DNA from: Nepenthes gracilis
Lineage: Eukaryota > Streptophyta > Magnoliopsida > Caryophyllales > Nepenthaceae
Assembly (NCBI GenBank): GCA_033239525.1
Contig: BSYO01000030.1
Coordinates: 13,041,030 to 13,105,029 of the forward strand
Length of the DNA stretch: 64,000 nt
Reading direction: 5' to 3'
Part shown: positions 47,462 through 59,910 of the stretch, one piece after another
How the letters are laid out: every line of letters begins with the position of its first letter
How positions within the stretch are numbered: the first letter of the stretch is position 1
The notes under the pieces: model-generated
Told to the model about the DNA's origin: nothing
The model's database searches: none
The model's input: the letters and a program-made list of their open reading frames with translations, nothing else
Position numbers and translations under genes: made by a program

Positions 47462-48960
47462 ATGGTGAACTCTAAAGTAGAAGTCAGTGCACCAGTTAGG
47501 GAGACCACTTCAGGTGGCAACAGTCCTCCTATCATTGATCGAATGGACGATCACCCTAATCCTTGTGTACAGGCGCTTGCTAAAGCTGTCCAAACACTTT
47601 GTACACAATTGGACGAGCAGTCAAAACGAGTCCCTTCTTCGCCTCTCAAACCGCCAAGTCCAAAAAAAGAAAAAATATCGGAAGAAAATACCCCTCAAAG
47701 AAGATTGACCACCAGGACGACCTCGAGACTAAAATGTCTTCAAACAAAAAAAGTCCCATCAAGACTTGAAGGTCATTTAAGTTTTCAAATCCGAGAGGAT
47801 AGTCCTGAGAGATGAAACCCTCGGTATTCTCGTAACGATAAAGAGCCCATGTTCCGTGGAGAACCCTCTCGCAGCGAACGTCCTCCAAGGACTGTGAGCC
47901 GTCTAGGTTCACAATCTGCCCAAAAACCATCCAAGTTGAGGGATCTCCTCAATGAAAAATGAATGGTGGCTCCTCCCGAATAGAGAAAAAAATTCAACAG
48001 GATTTAGAACTGCATTTTTGGAGAAGACATTGTAGGAAAAATTGTCGACTTGCGGTGATCTTCATTTACAATGGAGATCCATACAAGATCATTACCACAT
48101 AAGTTCAAAATATCCACTTTGGAGCTATATGATGGAAGTTCTGATCCCATGGACAATCTGGATCACTTCTATGTGCTCTTGAGCTTTCAGGGTTTGGATG
48201 AGGTAGTAATATATCTCTACTTCCCTCTGGCCTTAAATGGCGATGCTCGATCATGGTACTATCATTTTCAACCAAATTCTATTCAAACATTTCAATATTT
48301 GGCCAATAATTTTTTATCTCAGAAAAACAACTCTGGCATTTGGCCCGAGTAAAACAAGGGCCAAATGAAGGCATAAGAAAATTCCTAGAAAGATTTACAG
48401 CCGAGGCCAGGAAAATTCTTAAACTCACCGATGAGGTGAAGTTAAGTGCTTTTGTATCTGCGTTGGAATTTGACGACTTTTTTAGGCACAAGGCCGATAA
48501 AAAGTCTCAGACTTTCAGAGAGGCCGAGACCATAACACGTGCCTATATAGTAGCCAAGGAAGCCAACGAAGCAAATGGCGAAGGATCAGCCCCACCAAAA
48601 GTCAACAGAGGGGAAAAGAAAAAATGTGGACAATATGGGTCCCCGAGGATTGAGAAAATAGTAAAAGTCCGAGTCGACACCAAGAAGAGGATTCAAACTA
48701 CAAGAACTGACTCCCTTAAATGACTCCCGCACTAATATCCTGATACAAATTCGGGATGAGATGTTCTTTAAATGGCCGAAAGCATTAAAGAATCCGAATG
48801 ATGATGACCAGTCGAAGTATTGCTATTATCATCGGTGTGGAGGACACAGTACCGATGACTGTAGAACGCTGCAGAAAGAAATTAAAGAGTTAATTAGGAA
48901 ATGACATCTCAACCAATTTCTACAAAGACCCGGACAAACTTCCAGAGGAGTAGACGGAGA
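47462..48960 (+). pseudogene. gag of element C
   Basis: The frame starts MVNSKVEVSAPVRETTSGGN at 47462 and breaks at 47815. The core resumes at 48071 (MEIHTRSLPHKFKISTLELY, DPMDNLDHF, YFPLALNGDARSWYYHF) and, one frame over, KQGPNEGIRKFLERFTAEAR, ETITRAYIVAKEANEANGEG and the knuckle YCYYHRCGGHSTDDC near 48820-48865. Domain order equals that of A and B. Confidence 0.85.
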
Positions 48961-49640
48961 TGAGGTCGAGCAACCAAGAAGTCGGGTGGCAATTGGCGCT
49001 GTAAACATGATTTCCACGAGACCTACTCGAGATGACGTTCTAGAAAGCTCAAAAATGGCCATCGGCTGCAAAAGGCCAATGATAGAAAATACGGTAGATG
49101 TTATTAGTTTTAATGATGAACATTTAACTCATGTAACATCCCCTCATTCTGATCCATTAATTATAACCGCACTCGTTTTTTACGGTAGTATAGACTACCA
49201 ACTGAAACGAGTATTTATTGATAATGAAAGTTTAAAAAATTTACTTTACTTGGATGCCTTTTTTAAATTAGGATTAAAAAGAAGTTAGTTAAGGAACTTA
49301 GAAGGACTGTTGTACGGACTGGATAATAAGCCTATACCTGTACAAGGAATGATCCAATTGAAAGTCACATTGGGTACATAACCAAGGACAAGCACCAAGA
49401 TGCTTTCTTTCTTGGTTGTAGATCTTCCATCGGTCTATAGTGCTATCCTTGAACGACCATTCTTAACAGCGTTCAAAGCCGTGATTTCTATTCCGTATCT
49501 AAAAGTAAAGTTTCCGATTCCATTTGGCATCACAGAGGTCCTAGGCGATCAAATGATTGGGTGGACTTGTTATTTGTCTTAAGTCACTCAGACGCCGACT
49601 AGTCAACCAATCGAGGACCTTCATCTCTGTGATGAGACCA
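48961..49640 (+). pseudogene. Protease region of element C
   Basis: ISFNDEHLTHVTSPHSDPLI leads into VFIDNESLKNLLYLDAFFK. The codon after Asp-Asn is GAA, Glu, at 49226-49228, where Gly is expected. Further on are LEGLLYGLDNKPIPVQGMIQ, FLVVDLPSVYSAILERPFLT and SIPYLKVKFPIPFG. Stop codons at about 49285-49290 and 49380 break the frame. Confidence 0.85.
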
Positions 49641-49779
49641 CATTACTACAAACCCAATATGGAGAAACAACAGATCATATTCCATTGAACCCTAATGATC
49701 TTGAAAAGTATATTCAGATCAGGTGTTTCTTTGTCCGAGCCGTTTCGAAGTCGACTTATCAACTTCCTTAGATAAAATT

Positions 49780-50705
49780 TCAATGTCTTTGCCTGGACAC
49801 CTAGCGACATGTCAAGTATATCAATCGAAATAATGGTCCATAAGTTGGGCTTAAATTTTGGCCATAAACCTGTCTAGCAAAAACGAAGGAATCACTCAGT
49901 CGAGAAATTGATTGCCATTCGGGAGGAAGTGAAGAAACTCCTAGATACTGGATTTATTAGAGAAGTTTAGTATCTAGACCGATTATCAAACGTAATCATG
50001 GTGAAAAAAAGTAATGGGAAGTGGATGATGTATGTCGATTTTACTAATGTCAATAAAGTATGTCCAAAGGAAAGCTTCCCATTACCAATGATTGATTTGC
50101 TCATGGACTCCACTTCTGGACATAGATTAATCAATTTCATGGATGCATACTCAAACTACAATCAAATCCATATGACTCCAGAGGATGAGAAGCATACTTC
50201 TTTTATGACTAATCAAGGGACGTACTATTATAAAGTTATACCATTCGGTCTGAAAAATACTGGTACAACTTATCAGCGCCTTGTCAACAAAATATTTAAG
50301 GCTCCAATTGAACGAAATATGAAAGTATACGTGGATGATATGCTTGTAAAGAGCAAGCTTCAAGACAACCATATTTGCGATCTGGACGAGGCATTTAAAG
50401 TTTTGAGGACACACCAAATGAAGCTTAATCCGACCAAATGCACATTTGCAGTAATTCTTAAAAAAATTTTAGGCGTCATTGTTTCACACCGAGGAATAGA
50501 AACCAATCTAGAAAATATTAAGACTATCTTGGATATAAATTCTCGTCGAACGGTGAAGGAAGTCCAAAAATTAACTAAAAAATTGGTAGCACTCTTATGT
50601 TTCCTAACTAAATCGGCCGAGAAGTACCTACCATTCCTTAAGGCGTTGAGAGGCACAAAGGTCACGGGCTTTCATTGGACTACAGAATGCAAAGTTACTT
50701 TTTGA
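49780..50705 (+). pseudogene. Reverse transcriptase of element C
   Basis: The frame 49998-50705 is 235 codons long and covers VKKSNGKWMMYVDFTNVNKV, DLLMDSTSGHRLINFMDAYS, HTSFMTNQGTYYYKVIPFGL, KVYVDDMLVKS (catalytic Asp pair intact, about 50327-50345), HQMKLNPTKCTF and GIETNLENIKTIL. Upstream, VFAWTPSDMS and REV-stop-YLDRLSN are separated from it by a TAG where element A has Gln. Confidence 0.9.
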
Positions 50706-51170
50706 GAACTCAAAGAGTAGCTTTCTCATCCACCACTATTAACTTCTCAACAACAAGGTAAGAAATTATTCTTATATTCGGCTGTGTTCGAACTGCCTTA
50801 AGTTCAGTCTTGATTTGAGAAATGTCTGATGGATAAAGACTAGTATATTACGTCAACAAAATCTTGACCAACGCAGAAACTCGTTACACCCGTGCTAAAA
50901 AGATGGCACTGACACTTGTGTATTCTGCCTGAAAACTTTGACCATATTTTTAGGCATACAGAATAATTATCCTAACGGACGAACCATTGAAAGGAATCTT
51001 GCAAAGGTCAGGACGATTGGTCAAATGTGCTATTGAATTGGAAGAGTTTGACTTAGAATTCCGACCGAGGCCGTTCTTGAAAGATAAGGCTCTCGTAGAT
51101 TTCATTGTTGAAACAACGACACCAGTTCTAGATGCCCTTGATGTTATTGGGACCGACATCCCCAAAATAT
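50706..51170 (+). pseudogene. First RNase H of element C
   Basis: Remnants such as LSSVLI (about 50800), LVYYVNKILTNAETRYTRA and IIILTDEPLKGIL are followed by LVKCAIELEEFDLEFRPRPF and ADFIVET-like VDFIVETTTPVLDA. Several frames are used, so it is inactive. Confidence 0.8.
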
Positions 51171-51620
51171 TCTGACTTGGACTTTACACGTAGATTGCTT
51201 TTCAATGCAAGTTGGTTGTGAAATCGGAGTGGTACTAAGAACACTCGATGGGTCAAAAATAAAATATTCAATGATCCTTGAATTTTCAATGACGAATAAT
51301 GTGGTCGAGTGCGAATCACTACTCGCTGGATTAAAATTAGCCAAAGAGTGCTTAACCACAGACCTCATAGTATACAGTGACTCAGAACTAGTAATTAATC
51401 AGGTTCGAAAAAATTTTGATACGATTAATTAGTTACTTTCTCAATATCTTTCCAAAGTTTAAAATTTAATTTTCACATTTAATCATGTGAAAATGATTCA
51501 CATTCCATGAGAGGAAAATAGAAAAGCAGACAGATTCACAAGAGCTGCTGCCACGGGAGATCCAGACTAGTATGCACGGGAATTACGTGAAATTCTCAAA
51601 GTACCTAACATAATTGTACT
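51171..51620 (+). pseudogene. Second RNase H (aRNH-like) of element C
   Basis: The frame 51205-51432 reads GCEIGVVLRTLDGSKIKYSM, NNVVECESLLAGLKLAKECL and LIVYSDSELVINQVRKNFD. A TAG at 51430 and later stops break the C-terminal helix and the MIHIP-EENRKADR segment. Confidence 0.82.
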
Positions 51621-51689
51621 ACAAGAGGAAGTCATGCAAATAACCTGTTCTGATAATTGGAAGACTTTATGTGAAGTCTCTGTCCAATG

Positions 51690-52890
51690 GTACATTACCA
51701 AAAAACCTAAATGAAGTCAAGCATCTGAAAAAGACAGTGGGATGGTATACTATTATGGATGAAAAGTTGTACCGACGATGGTAGTTAATTCTATACATAC
51801 GGTGTCTTGCACCAGAAGATGCCGAGTTTGCCCTTGGTGAAGTACACCTCGGTATTTATGGATCCCACATTAGTGGCAAAAACTTTACCTTCAATCTCAT
51901 AAAGCAATGATATTATTAACCCACTATGAAATATGATGTGATGGACTTCGTCTGAAAATATGAGAACTATCAAATGCATGGGAACCTCACCCATCAGTCA
52001 TACACAGAACTTTGAACTCTACAATCACCATAGCCATTCGCATAATGAGAAATTGATATACTCGGACCACTTCCAGTGGCCTCAAGATAGAGGAAATTTA
52101 TTATAGTCGAAATTGACTACTTTACAAAATTGGTTGAGGCCGTCCCACTAGCCAAAATAACCTAACCAAATGTAACCGAATTTGTCCCACAGAACATTGC
52201 TTGCAGATTTGGAATAGCCAAAATTATTATGATTGATAACGGAACCCAATTTACCAAAAATGTTTCACAAAGTAATTGTGTCAGTTTTAAGATAAAGTTG
52301 GCTCACACTTTCATCGATTATCCACAATGCAACGGACAAGTGAAAGTTACCAACCGAACACTACTGCACGGTCTGAAAACGAAATTTGAAAATGTTGAAG
52401 GCACATGGGTGGACGAACTTCCTTCCGTTCTTTGGTTATATAGAACGACACCCAGAGAACCGACCCGTGAAACTCTTTTTAGTTTATGTTATGGGACCGA
52501 GGCTGTTATTCCAATAGAAACTAGACTCCTTAACCATCGGGTCAAATCTTTTAATCCACATCATAACTCTCAAAGATTTTGGAAAAATCTCGACTTTTTT
52601 CAAGAAGTTTGGGATGAGGCGCGGTTGCAAACGGTGGCATCTCAATAGAGAATTGCAAAGTACTTCAATAAAAAGGTGAAGGTACGATAGTTTAATGTGG
52701 GAGATCTGGTCTTATGGAGCATTGAAGCCGCGGGCAAAAATGTCGATCAAAATAAACTCTCATCAAATTGGAAATGACCATTTCTAGTCTCAGTCATACT
52801 TAAAAATGGGGTGTGCAAGTTACGAACCCAGAATGGTAGATTAGTACCTCGGATATGAAATGCTTGCCACCTTAAAAAATATTTTTAATA
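51690..52890 (+). pseudogene. Integrase of element C
   Basis: The order is ALGEVHLGIYGSHISGKNFT, a degraded zinc finger (YENYQMHGN, Cys lost), EIDILGPLPVAS (first Asp), IDYFTKLVEAVPLAKIT, IDNGTQFT (second Asp) and YPQCNGQVKVTN with Lys (AAA, 52343-52345) where Glu is expected. Then come WLYRTTPREPTRETLFSLCY and FNKKVKV-stop-FNVGDLVLWS. At least eight in-frame stops are visible. Confidence 0.88.
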
Positions 52891-53404
52891 ATTGTATGTA
52901 TTACCAGGTAAGGTTTGCATCATATCCAGTGCCTGTATCATCATGAAATTTATGAATAAAATTTTAGTTTCTTTTATTTATGATTGCTTGTCTTTCATAT
53001 TATTGTATTACCTAGACTGTCCCTAAGTCAGGTGAAATTCATTTACCTATACCAAGGACCATATCCATCGATCCAAGAAACTTAGTTACGAAACTGAGCG
53101 ATTTAGATGAAGTCATTAATTAAAACTTGGTTATATTATCAAGCGGTCCAAATGAGGTCAAGGACTAAAAACTTGGAGGGTTTCCTCAGAAGCATGCGTA
53201 CAATGACCTTTAAAGTAGCATCATTGGCCAAACATTGTTTTGAAAAAACTTAAGTTACAAACATAGCTCATAAGTCAAATTTAACTTAAGTAATACATAG
53301 AATCGGACATATAAAGTGTCCAACCATAAAAAAGAGAGAGTTGAAATTTTGTAAGTGTATTTCATTGATTAATAAAATGATTACATGTACAAAGCTCCAA
53401 TTAA

Positions 53405-55340
53405 TTATAAAGACGGACGACGCCTAGAAGTTTCTGGTACTAGTTTCCAGGAGTTTTCGTTGTTCTTAGCAAGGTATAACATCTCAAAACTATGACTGGC
53501 ACTAGCATTCTTTGGAAGAAATGCAGAAACAGGAATGTCAGGAGCCAGCATTTGGACAAGGTATCTACACAAGTTGATACCTTTCCAGTAGCTACGTTTG
53601 GATATATTTACGACGTTCTCGGGACGGATTGAAGAACGAAGCTCACCCTTCACTTTAGAATACTTCTCTCTGAGGAGGCCGTGTCTCTACTTCATGTTAG
53701 CCAAATCACGCTCAAGTTCAAAGATACGCCTCTCAACAATCAGAAGTTTCTCCCTTTCTATGTAATCATGAGCAAATACTTTCGCAGCGTCAGTGAGACG
53801 ATTTATCATTTCTTGGATCTACAAAGGAAATAAAGCCAGTTAGTATACAAAAAGGATGACTTGAAAGTTAAAGAAGGTTGTAGACAGTTACCTCAGAAAT
53901 AGAAACCTTCCCACGAGTTACATCATCCGTGTAAATCTTTGGAGCAATTTGGGCCTCGGCTCTCGAGGACCCCGAACCAACCACCATAACATCTTCCTCC
54001 ACTTCCTCAGGCATTACATTAACTTCTGCCTCTTCGACCTCGCCCATAATGATTTGGCCCTCAGTCTCAATCTCGATATGGACCTCAGGCTTTGGGGGCC
54101 TAGGAGAATGCTCCTGTGCAATTTCAACCTGAAGTTCTGTAGCGACCCCTCGGTCATGTTGGTCTCTTGGAACCCAAGTACCCTATCTCCATAGCCTCTC
54201 TAGAACGAATCTCGCTTATCCAAGAAGTCCCTTCAGCAAACGTTGTAACAATATCGGACAGGAACTCCTTGGACAGATGTGGCAAAATGGCCGGAACACC
54301 ATATGAAGCAAGAAGTGGGGTTGGAATAGGAGTGACCTCGGTCACTTCCTCAGCAACAAATCCCACATGTTCACTTTCTTCAATTAGTCCGACGGCCGCT
54401 GGAGTTTGTACCGAGAAAGGTGTGGAGGTCTGATCTAATGCGACCGTCGGTCGCCTCCTCTTTATTATCTCATCTATCGTAGCCTCATCCTTAGAACTGG
54501 ATTCGATGGAGGCCTCCTTATTGCCAGACACAATGGCCGACGGCTCTTTTATTTGTACGCCCTTCAAGGCCTTTTTATCCTCGGGCTTTTTTTATTTGCC
54601 TGATGACTCCTTTATTCTAAGCTCCTTGGCTTTTTTCTTATGTCTTTTTTTGAGAAGAGTCTTTGTCACCTGAGGCTCGGACTCTTCAACCACAGGCTCC
54701 CATTTGGCTAAGACAAGGGACTCAGGAAAAAGCCAGTGGTTTTTTTTATTTTTATTTAAGGTGTCGACCTTTTCGCAGATAAGATCTGTAAGTTTCTGGA
54801 TAGCCTCTTTCTCATAGTCATATACGTCCGATTGCATGGCAACAGAGACGCAACCCCATTTTGGACAGAGCTCCCATGGGGAAGGAACCGTTAGAAAAAA
54901 AATATTGGTCCTTCCACCTTTTTGTGGAGTTTGGGTTTCCTCCATTGAAACCATATTCCGGTCGAGGAGATATGGTTATCTAATCAAGACCATAATTGAA
55001 GCAAAACAAAACTTTCATGACTATGGTGTTAAAATCCACACCGTGAATTCGTACAAAAATGCACAAAGAAATTAAATACCTCACTCCATTTGGTTGGAAT
55101 CTGACGATCGGTATATGAAACTCCATCATTATCTTGTAAAATTCTAGAACCAAAGAGAAATGAAGACCACCCTTGAGGTTAGTCTCATAAGCTGTAATGT
55201 ATTTTGGTGGAGGAGAAGAGGCTCGACCATTAATTCTAGGCAAGAGGTATGACAGAGAACTTAGAATCTTGTATCGAGCTCTAAAATATGCAACATCTTC
55301 AGGGGTTAGGATCAACTAAACGTCTTCAACTCCTGGGGCT
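53405..55340 (-). pseudogene. Antisense additional ORF of element C
   Basis: Reading leftward: 55315-54980 encodes SSLSYLLPRINGRASSPPPK, YETNLKGGLHFSLVLEFYKI, RFQPNGVRYLISLCIFVRIH and VLFCFNYGLD. These align with YEAHLRSVLRL, NAVRYLCTFCIFLRQHS and VLFKVNQ in element B. 54954-54592 is Lys-rich with KKRHKKKAKEL, 54567-54154 is acidic, and 53405-53830 encodes the end corresponding to the coiled-coil part of B. CT-AC pairs near 53890 and 53820 suggest spliced junctions on this strand, not proven. Resemblance to the PF04195 'gypsy type transposon' domain is from memory. Function unknown. Confidence 0.7.
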
Positions 55341-55770
55341 ATGAGAAATTTTCGAACAAGAAAGGGTAAGAAAATGGACACAGAGACTGAAAAGTATTTC
55401 TCAGATGTTTGAAGACCAATTTATAGGCAAAACAAAAAGCTCCAAACGACGTCGTTTATATTCAAAATTCAAAAGACGCGCCTAATCGTGGTGCTGTTAC
55501 GTGTCAAGTGCTCATTTGCTCAGCCAAATGTCAAATCACCTAATGTCAGTAGTGATAGAATGCGCGTTTCCAGCAATCCAAAACAACGTGGATTTAATAT
55601 AACTGACGGAAGGAATACAAACTATCGGAAAATTATTTTCATCCAATGGAAGAATTTTGACTCAGAAATTTTTATTTGAGGAGAAATGAGAATTCATCGA
55701 ATAATACTTCATACTCGGACATAAAGAAATTTTCTAACTTCATACCAGAAGGCTGAATTTCAAGCCTTCT

Positions 55771-55783
55771 GACAGGGGGCTAC
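55771..55783 (+). other. Polypurine tract of element C
   Basis: GACAGGGGGCTAC directly precedes the LTR start TGTAGTACCC. It has the same GGGGGCTA form as in element B. Confidence 0.8.
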
Positions 55784-56415
55784 TGTAGTACCCAAGGGCC
55801 CAAATAAGGAGACCCAACACAGTTTTAGGCCGAGGAATCAAAGTCAACGATCCTTAAAGCCTACGCAATCTATTACGTTCGAACAGCCCATTATGCCCAA
55901 ACGGACCACAGCACTTGCATGGCCCATTTTAGTCGTTATGGCTGAGGTCCGTTTAACGACCTGGGGTGGTTACTTAACTAACGACAGCGGTTGTTAGTTA
56001 CAACCGCCATTGATATAAACAACGGTTAACCATCGCCCAACATTTATAAATACGGATACTTTTCATTCAAGAAAGGCAACTTTTACTCGACTGGAACAAG
56101 ACTTAAATAAAGATCTTTTCCGACAAAGTATTCAAAGATGCTCAGACCGTAAACTCTCTCTCTCAAATTAAGACACCAAGAACACAACTTCTCAAACTCT
56201 TTACACTTTATTATATACCACCTTTTTCTTCTCATTTAAGAAAAATACCTGACTGAACGTTGGAGGATATATCGGGAAAACGAGTCCGGCTAATTTTTTT
56301 TCTTGTTATTTGTGATTGTATAGGATTTGATAAAAAGCTTATGGAAATAAAAAACTTAAACGATCGACAAACAAACTTCTTTATCCGTATAATAATCAGA
56401 CCCTCGGATGCAACA
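55784..56415 (+). repeat. 3' LTR of element C
   Basis: It starts TGTAGTACCCAAGGGCC and ends CGGATGCAACA. It aligns with 46743-47390. The terminal GGATGCAACA is shared with the LTR end of element A, so the two LTR families are related at the ends. Confidence 0.9.
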
Positions 56416-57755
56416 ACATCAAAAACACTAAAGATATTTATATACTTAGGATACAGCCCAACCGCACTGTAAATAATCTTTGACTCGGCTCATTGTAATA
56501 TCCAAATTCAGGGTCTCTATCTCCCTAAGAGAGGAATCAATTTAATTCATCTAAATTATAATTATTTGATCAATATTAAACAGATAAGATTTTAAAAAAA
56601 ATTAATTTTTTTTTAAAATGATACAATAATTATTATTTATAAAAATTAAATTTACCTTTTTTTTAAGTGAATAGACTTCCCAACTGTTGCAATACCCACG
56701 GTTTCTACCCTATTTCCGTAAACATTTGCTTATTACTTTTTAGTAACGGTCATTGTTAAGGTTAAATTAATTATTAACTGGCAGTTTTGGTGTAATTTAA
56801 ATTTAATTATATATATATATTTTTTAATAAAAATGGATTACTAATTTACTTTACTAAATAAAGCCGAAGCAGGTCAATAATTCAGTAACATGACGGAAAT
56901 TTTCGCTTTTATTAAATCTGGTGTTTTTAGGTTTTTGTGATCTGGGGAAAAGGAAAGGGAGCACGGCGCAGTTATAGCGGCTTAGGGATGTGAAGAGAGA
57001 GAGAGAGAGAGGTGTGGGATAGAGAGGAGGAACCTAATTTTTTTTATAAGTAATAATAGAATTAAATTAATAAAAAATTATGAAATAAGTATATTAATTT
57101 ATAAAATAATTGTTATTAAGGTTGATAATATTAAATAAAAGTTAAAAGATACCATGATCGAACAAGAAGAAAATTTGATTGGGATTAACTGAAGCTAAAA
57201 ATTAAAAGATAATTAGAAAACAGAAAATAAGAGAAAAGGACCCTAATCGTGTGGGGAGAGTATAACCAAATTAAAATAAGTGAAGATTAAAATTTAATAA
57301 TAGCAATACCTGATATTTCATAGAAAAACACTTGAAGAACAGACTCAAAAGCTAGAAAGGTGTAAATGAATCATAAAATTTGATGGCGGTAATACATGAT
57401 ACTTTACATAAAAACACCCGAAGAATAAGATTAAAAGTTAAAAAAAAAAATTATCTAAAATTTATTGTTTTTAACATAATGAATATAAAAAGTAAAAGTT
57501 CTTATCTAAAATATGAATCCCCATGGTAATATGATAATCCAATAAAAATCTTTTTAGCAGAAGATTCTGTCAGGAAAAAAAAACACATAAAATCCTTCAA
57601 AATCAGAAACATATATAAGAATAATAATTCAAAGTGCAAATTGATAGAAAACTTAAAAGTAAATAAAAAAATGAAAATAAGGAACCATAAATTAGTAGGA
57701 TCTACTATGATCCTTTTATAATTAGATTATTTTATTATTTTAAGAATTTAAATTG
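56416..57755. other. AT-rich region with microsatellites
   Basis: No gene recognised. A (TA)n run lies at about 56809-56820 and a GA dinucleotide run (GAGAGAGAGAGAGAG) at about 56996-57012, inside a short GC-richer patch that could be a decayed LTR leader. The direct repeats around 57300-57440 (GATACTTTACATAAAAACAC and GATATTTCATAGAAAAACAC) show a short duplication. Confidence 0.5.
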
Positions 57756-58690
57756 TGATGGGTAGTGAATTCTTAAGACCCAATTAAAAAATTCGTTTTC
57801 ATTAAGTGGGTTCGAATTCCAAGAATGCCCAAAATGTCAATATGGCCCAAGGGCTTGATTTGGCTGAGTAAGCTCAAGAGGCACTGAAGGACATGGTGCT
57901 GAAAATCCGAGGACTTGATAACTGTTGAAGACCTTGTTAAAGGCCAAGGACTTGTGAAAGGATGCGTACTTATCACAGGATAAAGACTTTGATAAAGACG
58001 AGGCCTTCATTGAGGACGACACTTTGAGAAGTGTCCAACAACATAAGCACAGAAAAGGAAGCATAGAGCTGTCGATGATGCCAGCTCAGGGGGTTGACTT
58101 TGTAAAGGCATGCGCGATCTCTACAATATGTAATTTTTATGGGGTATGATGACCTATAGAGTAGGCTCAATCTCTGCAAAAGTGACATCTCACAAAACAA
58201 GCTAACATGCATGTAACGTTTCTAACACAATAAAATAGATTTGTAGGGTTTGTAGTCGAATTCACTACACATGCCAGTTCCACGTAAGAGGACTCCGACC
58301 AATATATATATATTTATTATGTGCCTAACACACAACTTTTTACCCTTACGCTCAGGCTCTCTTACACTTGCATTTACGCTCATACAGAGAGAGAAAAGAA
58401 AGGCACACAGGAAACGTAATTTAGAAAACTCCTATAACAGTTAGAGTGATATTTGAGAATCACCAGTTACCTCCCGTTCTCTACCCTTTGTATTCACAAG
58501 TTTAAATAGTAAAATTGTTCATGGACTCAGAGTCCCATAATTTTTCTCTCTTATTCAGAATAGGATTTTTCGTGTAAAAAATACCAAGTGTAACCATCCT
58601 TCTCTCTTCCTTCTACTTAACAAATTATCTTTGTGTTGTTCTGTGTTGGGATCCCCATCCGTACAGAGATCAGGATCTGAGGACGCAACA
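57756..58690 (+). mobile_element. Solo LTR of the element A family
   Basis: It starts TGATGGGTAGTGAATTC followed by AAGACCCAATTAAAAAATTC, matching the element-strand start of the A LTR (TGATGGATATTGATACCC, then GCCCAATTAAAAGATC). It ends GGATCTGAGGACGCAACA, matching GGATCCGAGGATGCAACA of A. The flanks AATTG and AATTA are a 4/5 target duplication. No internal domain is present: a 935-bp solo LTR left by recombination. Confidence 0.82.
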
Positions 58691-59339
58691 AATTAATTGA
58701 TAAAAAAATAAAATATAAGAATTTATTTTTGTATTTTAATATATGTTTTTTATTTTTATTAATTAAGTTTTTTGAATAATAAAAGAGCTAAATTTGTGAA
58801 AAGATCCCCAAACTATCATTTGGCATTTCTTTTGGGATTGCTGAAACATTCCTTTGGAAAGGCTAAAATTTATCAACCGTGTTAATTAATTATTTTTATT
58901 TTCTTATAATAGATATTTGATATAAAAATAATATTTAGTTAAAATTTTATTTGTTATTATTGTTGAATTCGTTATGTAACTAATAAATATATTTATTATT
59001 TAAGATATTTTTTGTTCCTAATTTCTTATAAGAACAGGGAACAAAGTAATTTCTAAAAAATATTAGAGAACGGTGAACAAAATAATTTCTAAAAAATATC
59101 ATGAAAATATACTAACCAGTTTTCTCGTATAATAACAAAAAATAATATTATATAAAAAATAATATTTTATTATTTATATATATAACTTATGCAACTTTAT
59201 TTGTATCTGGGATCCATATTATTATATGAATTAAAGAGTTTGGTAGAATTTTTGGTTAATCCGAGAGATAGTGGGTCTAATATTTATAGTTAAAATTTTT
59301 GATCCTACGTACTATAATAATTTAACAAAATGTTAAAAG
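58691..59339. other. AT-rich sequence between solo LTR and copia element
   Basis: No gene. A 30-40 bp motif around AACAAARTAATTTCTAAAAAATAT is repeated at about 59039 and 59077. Confidence 0.5.
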
Positions 59340-59895
59340 TATTACAAATATGTCCCATATGACGAGATATATAAATTATTAATTTATTAAATTGATTAAA
59401 TAAATATGATGCTATTGATTTATATATAATAAAGAAAAATTTTTTAAAAGACACTGAAGATATATCTTTTGATGGAAAGGATATATTATTTTCTAATAGA
59501 TATATCTTTTAGTAAATAAATATGTCTCTTTAAGATATACCCATTGAGAGAATAGATATCACTTTTCATTGATTATATCTATTCATGACGTATCTCTTGA
59601 GTAAAATGAAGGATATTTTAGTCATTTATGAATGGTCCATTTTTTATCTATAAAAGGATGTTCTTGACCATTATTTTTAGGACACAAGAATTGTTACATT
59701 TCTACAAATCATAAAGAGAAGAGAGAGAAATTATCTCCCGATTTTTTGAGACAAGAACAATTACGCTGTTGTATAAAGATTTAACGCTAATGAATCCAAG
59801 TACGTAAATTTATTTTTATAATTGATCATTTATTAAAAAATTATAATAATAAAGATCTTATGGATTAAAATTTTATCTCATTAAAGTTTATTACA
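59340..59895 (+). repeat. 5' LTR of the copia element
   Basis: TATTACAAATATGTCCCATA at its start pairs with TATTAGTAATATGTCCCACA at 63558. It ends TTTATTACA, just before the PBS. A TCTATAAAAGGATG stretch near 59647 is a likely TATA region. Confidence 0.82.
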
Positions 59896-59897
59896 CG

Positions 59898-59910
59898 TGG
59901 TATTAGAGAC
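59898..59910 (+). other. Primer binding site of the copia element
   Basis: TGGTATTAGAGAC is one change from TGGTATCAGAG, the site complementary to initiator tRNA-Met used by most copia elements. Confidence 0.8.

Larger units (their letters stand above)
46743..56415 (+). mobile_element. Element C: Ty3/gypsy LTR retrotransposon, Tat-type
   Basis: LTRs of about 648 and 632 bp bound PBS, gag, protease, RT, both RNase H domains, integrase, spacer, antisense ORF and polypurine tract, in the same order as in A and B. The flanks AGGAA and ACATC do not match, so no target duplication is visible. The LTR start has decayed from TG to TA in the left copy. It is a different family from B, being AT-richer with distinct LTRs. 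Many stops replace Gln or Trp codons, so it is inactive. Confidence 0.9.

Noticed and set aside
46738..56420. Target duplication of element C
   Set aside because: AGGAA on the left and ACATC on the right do not match; either decay or a different true LTR start.
57806..57818. GGGTTCGAATTCC as a tRNA B box
   Set aside because: No A box or cloverleaf around it; it is inside the solo LTR and matches the LTR family.
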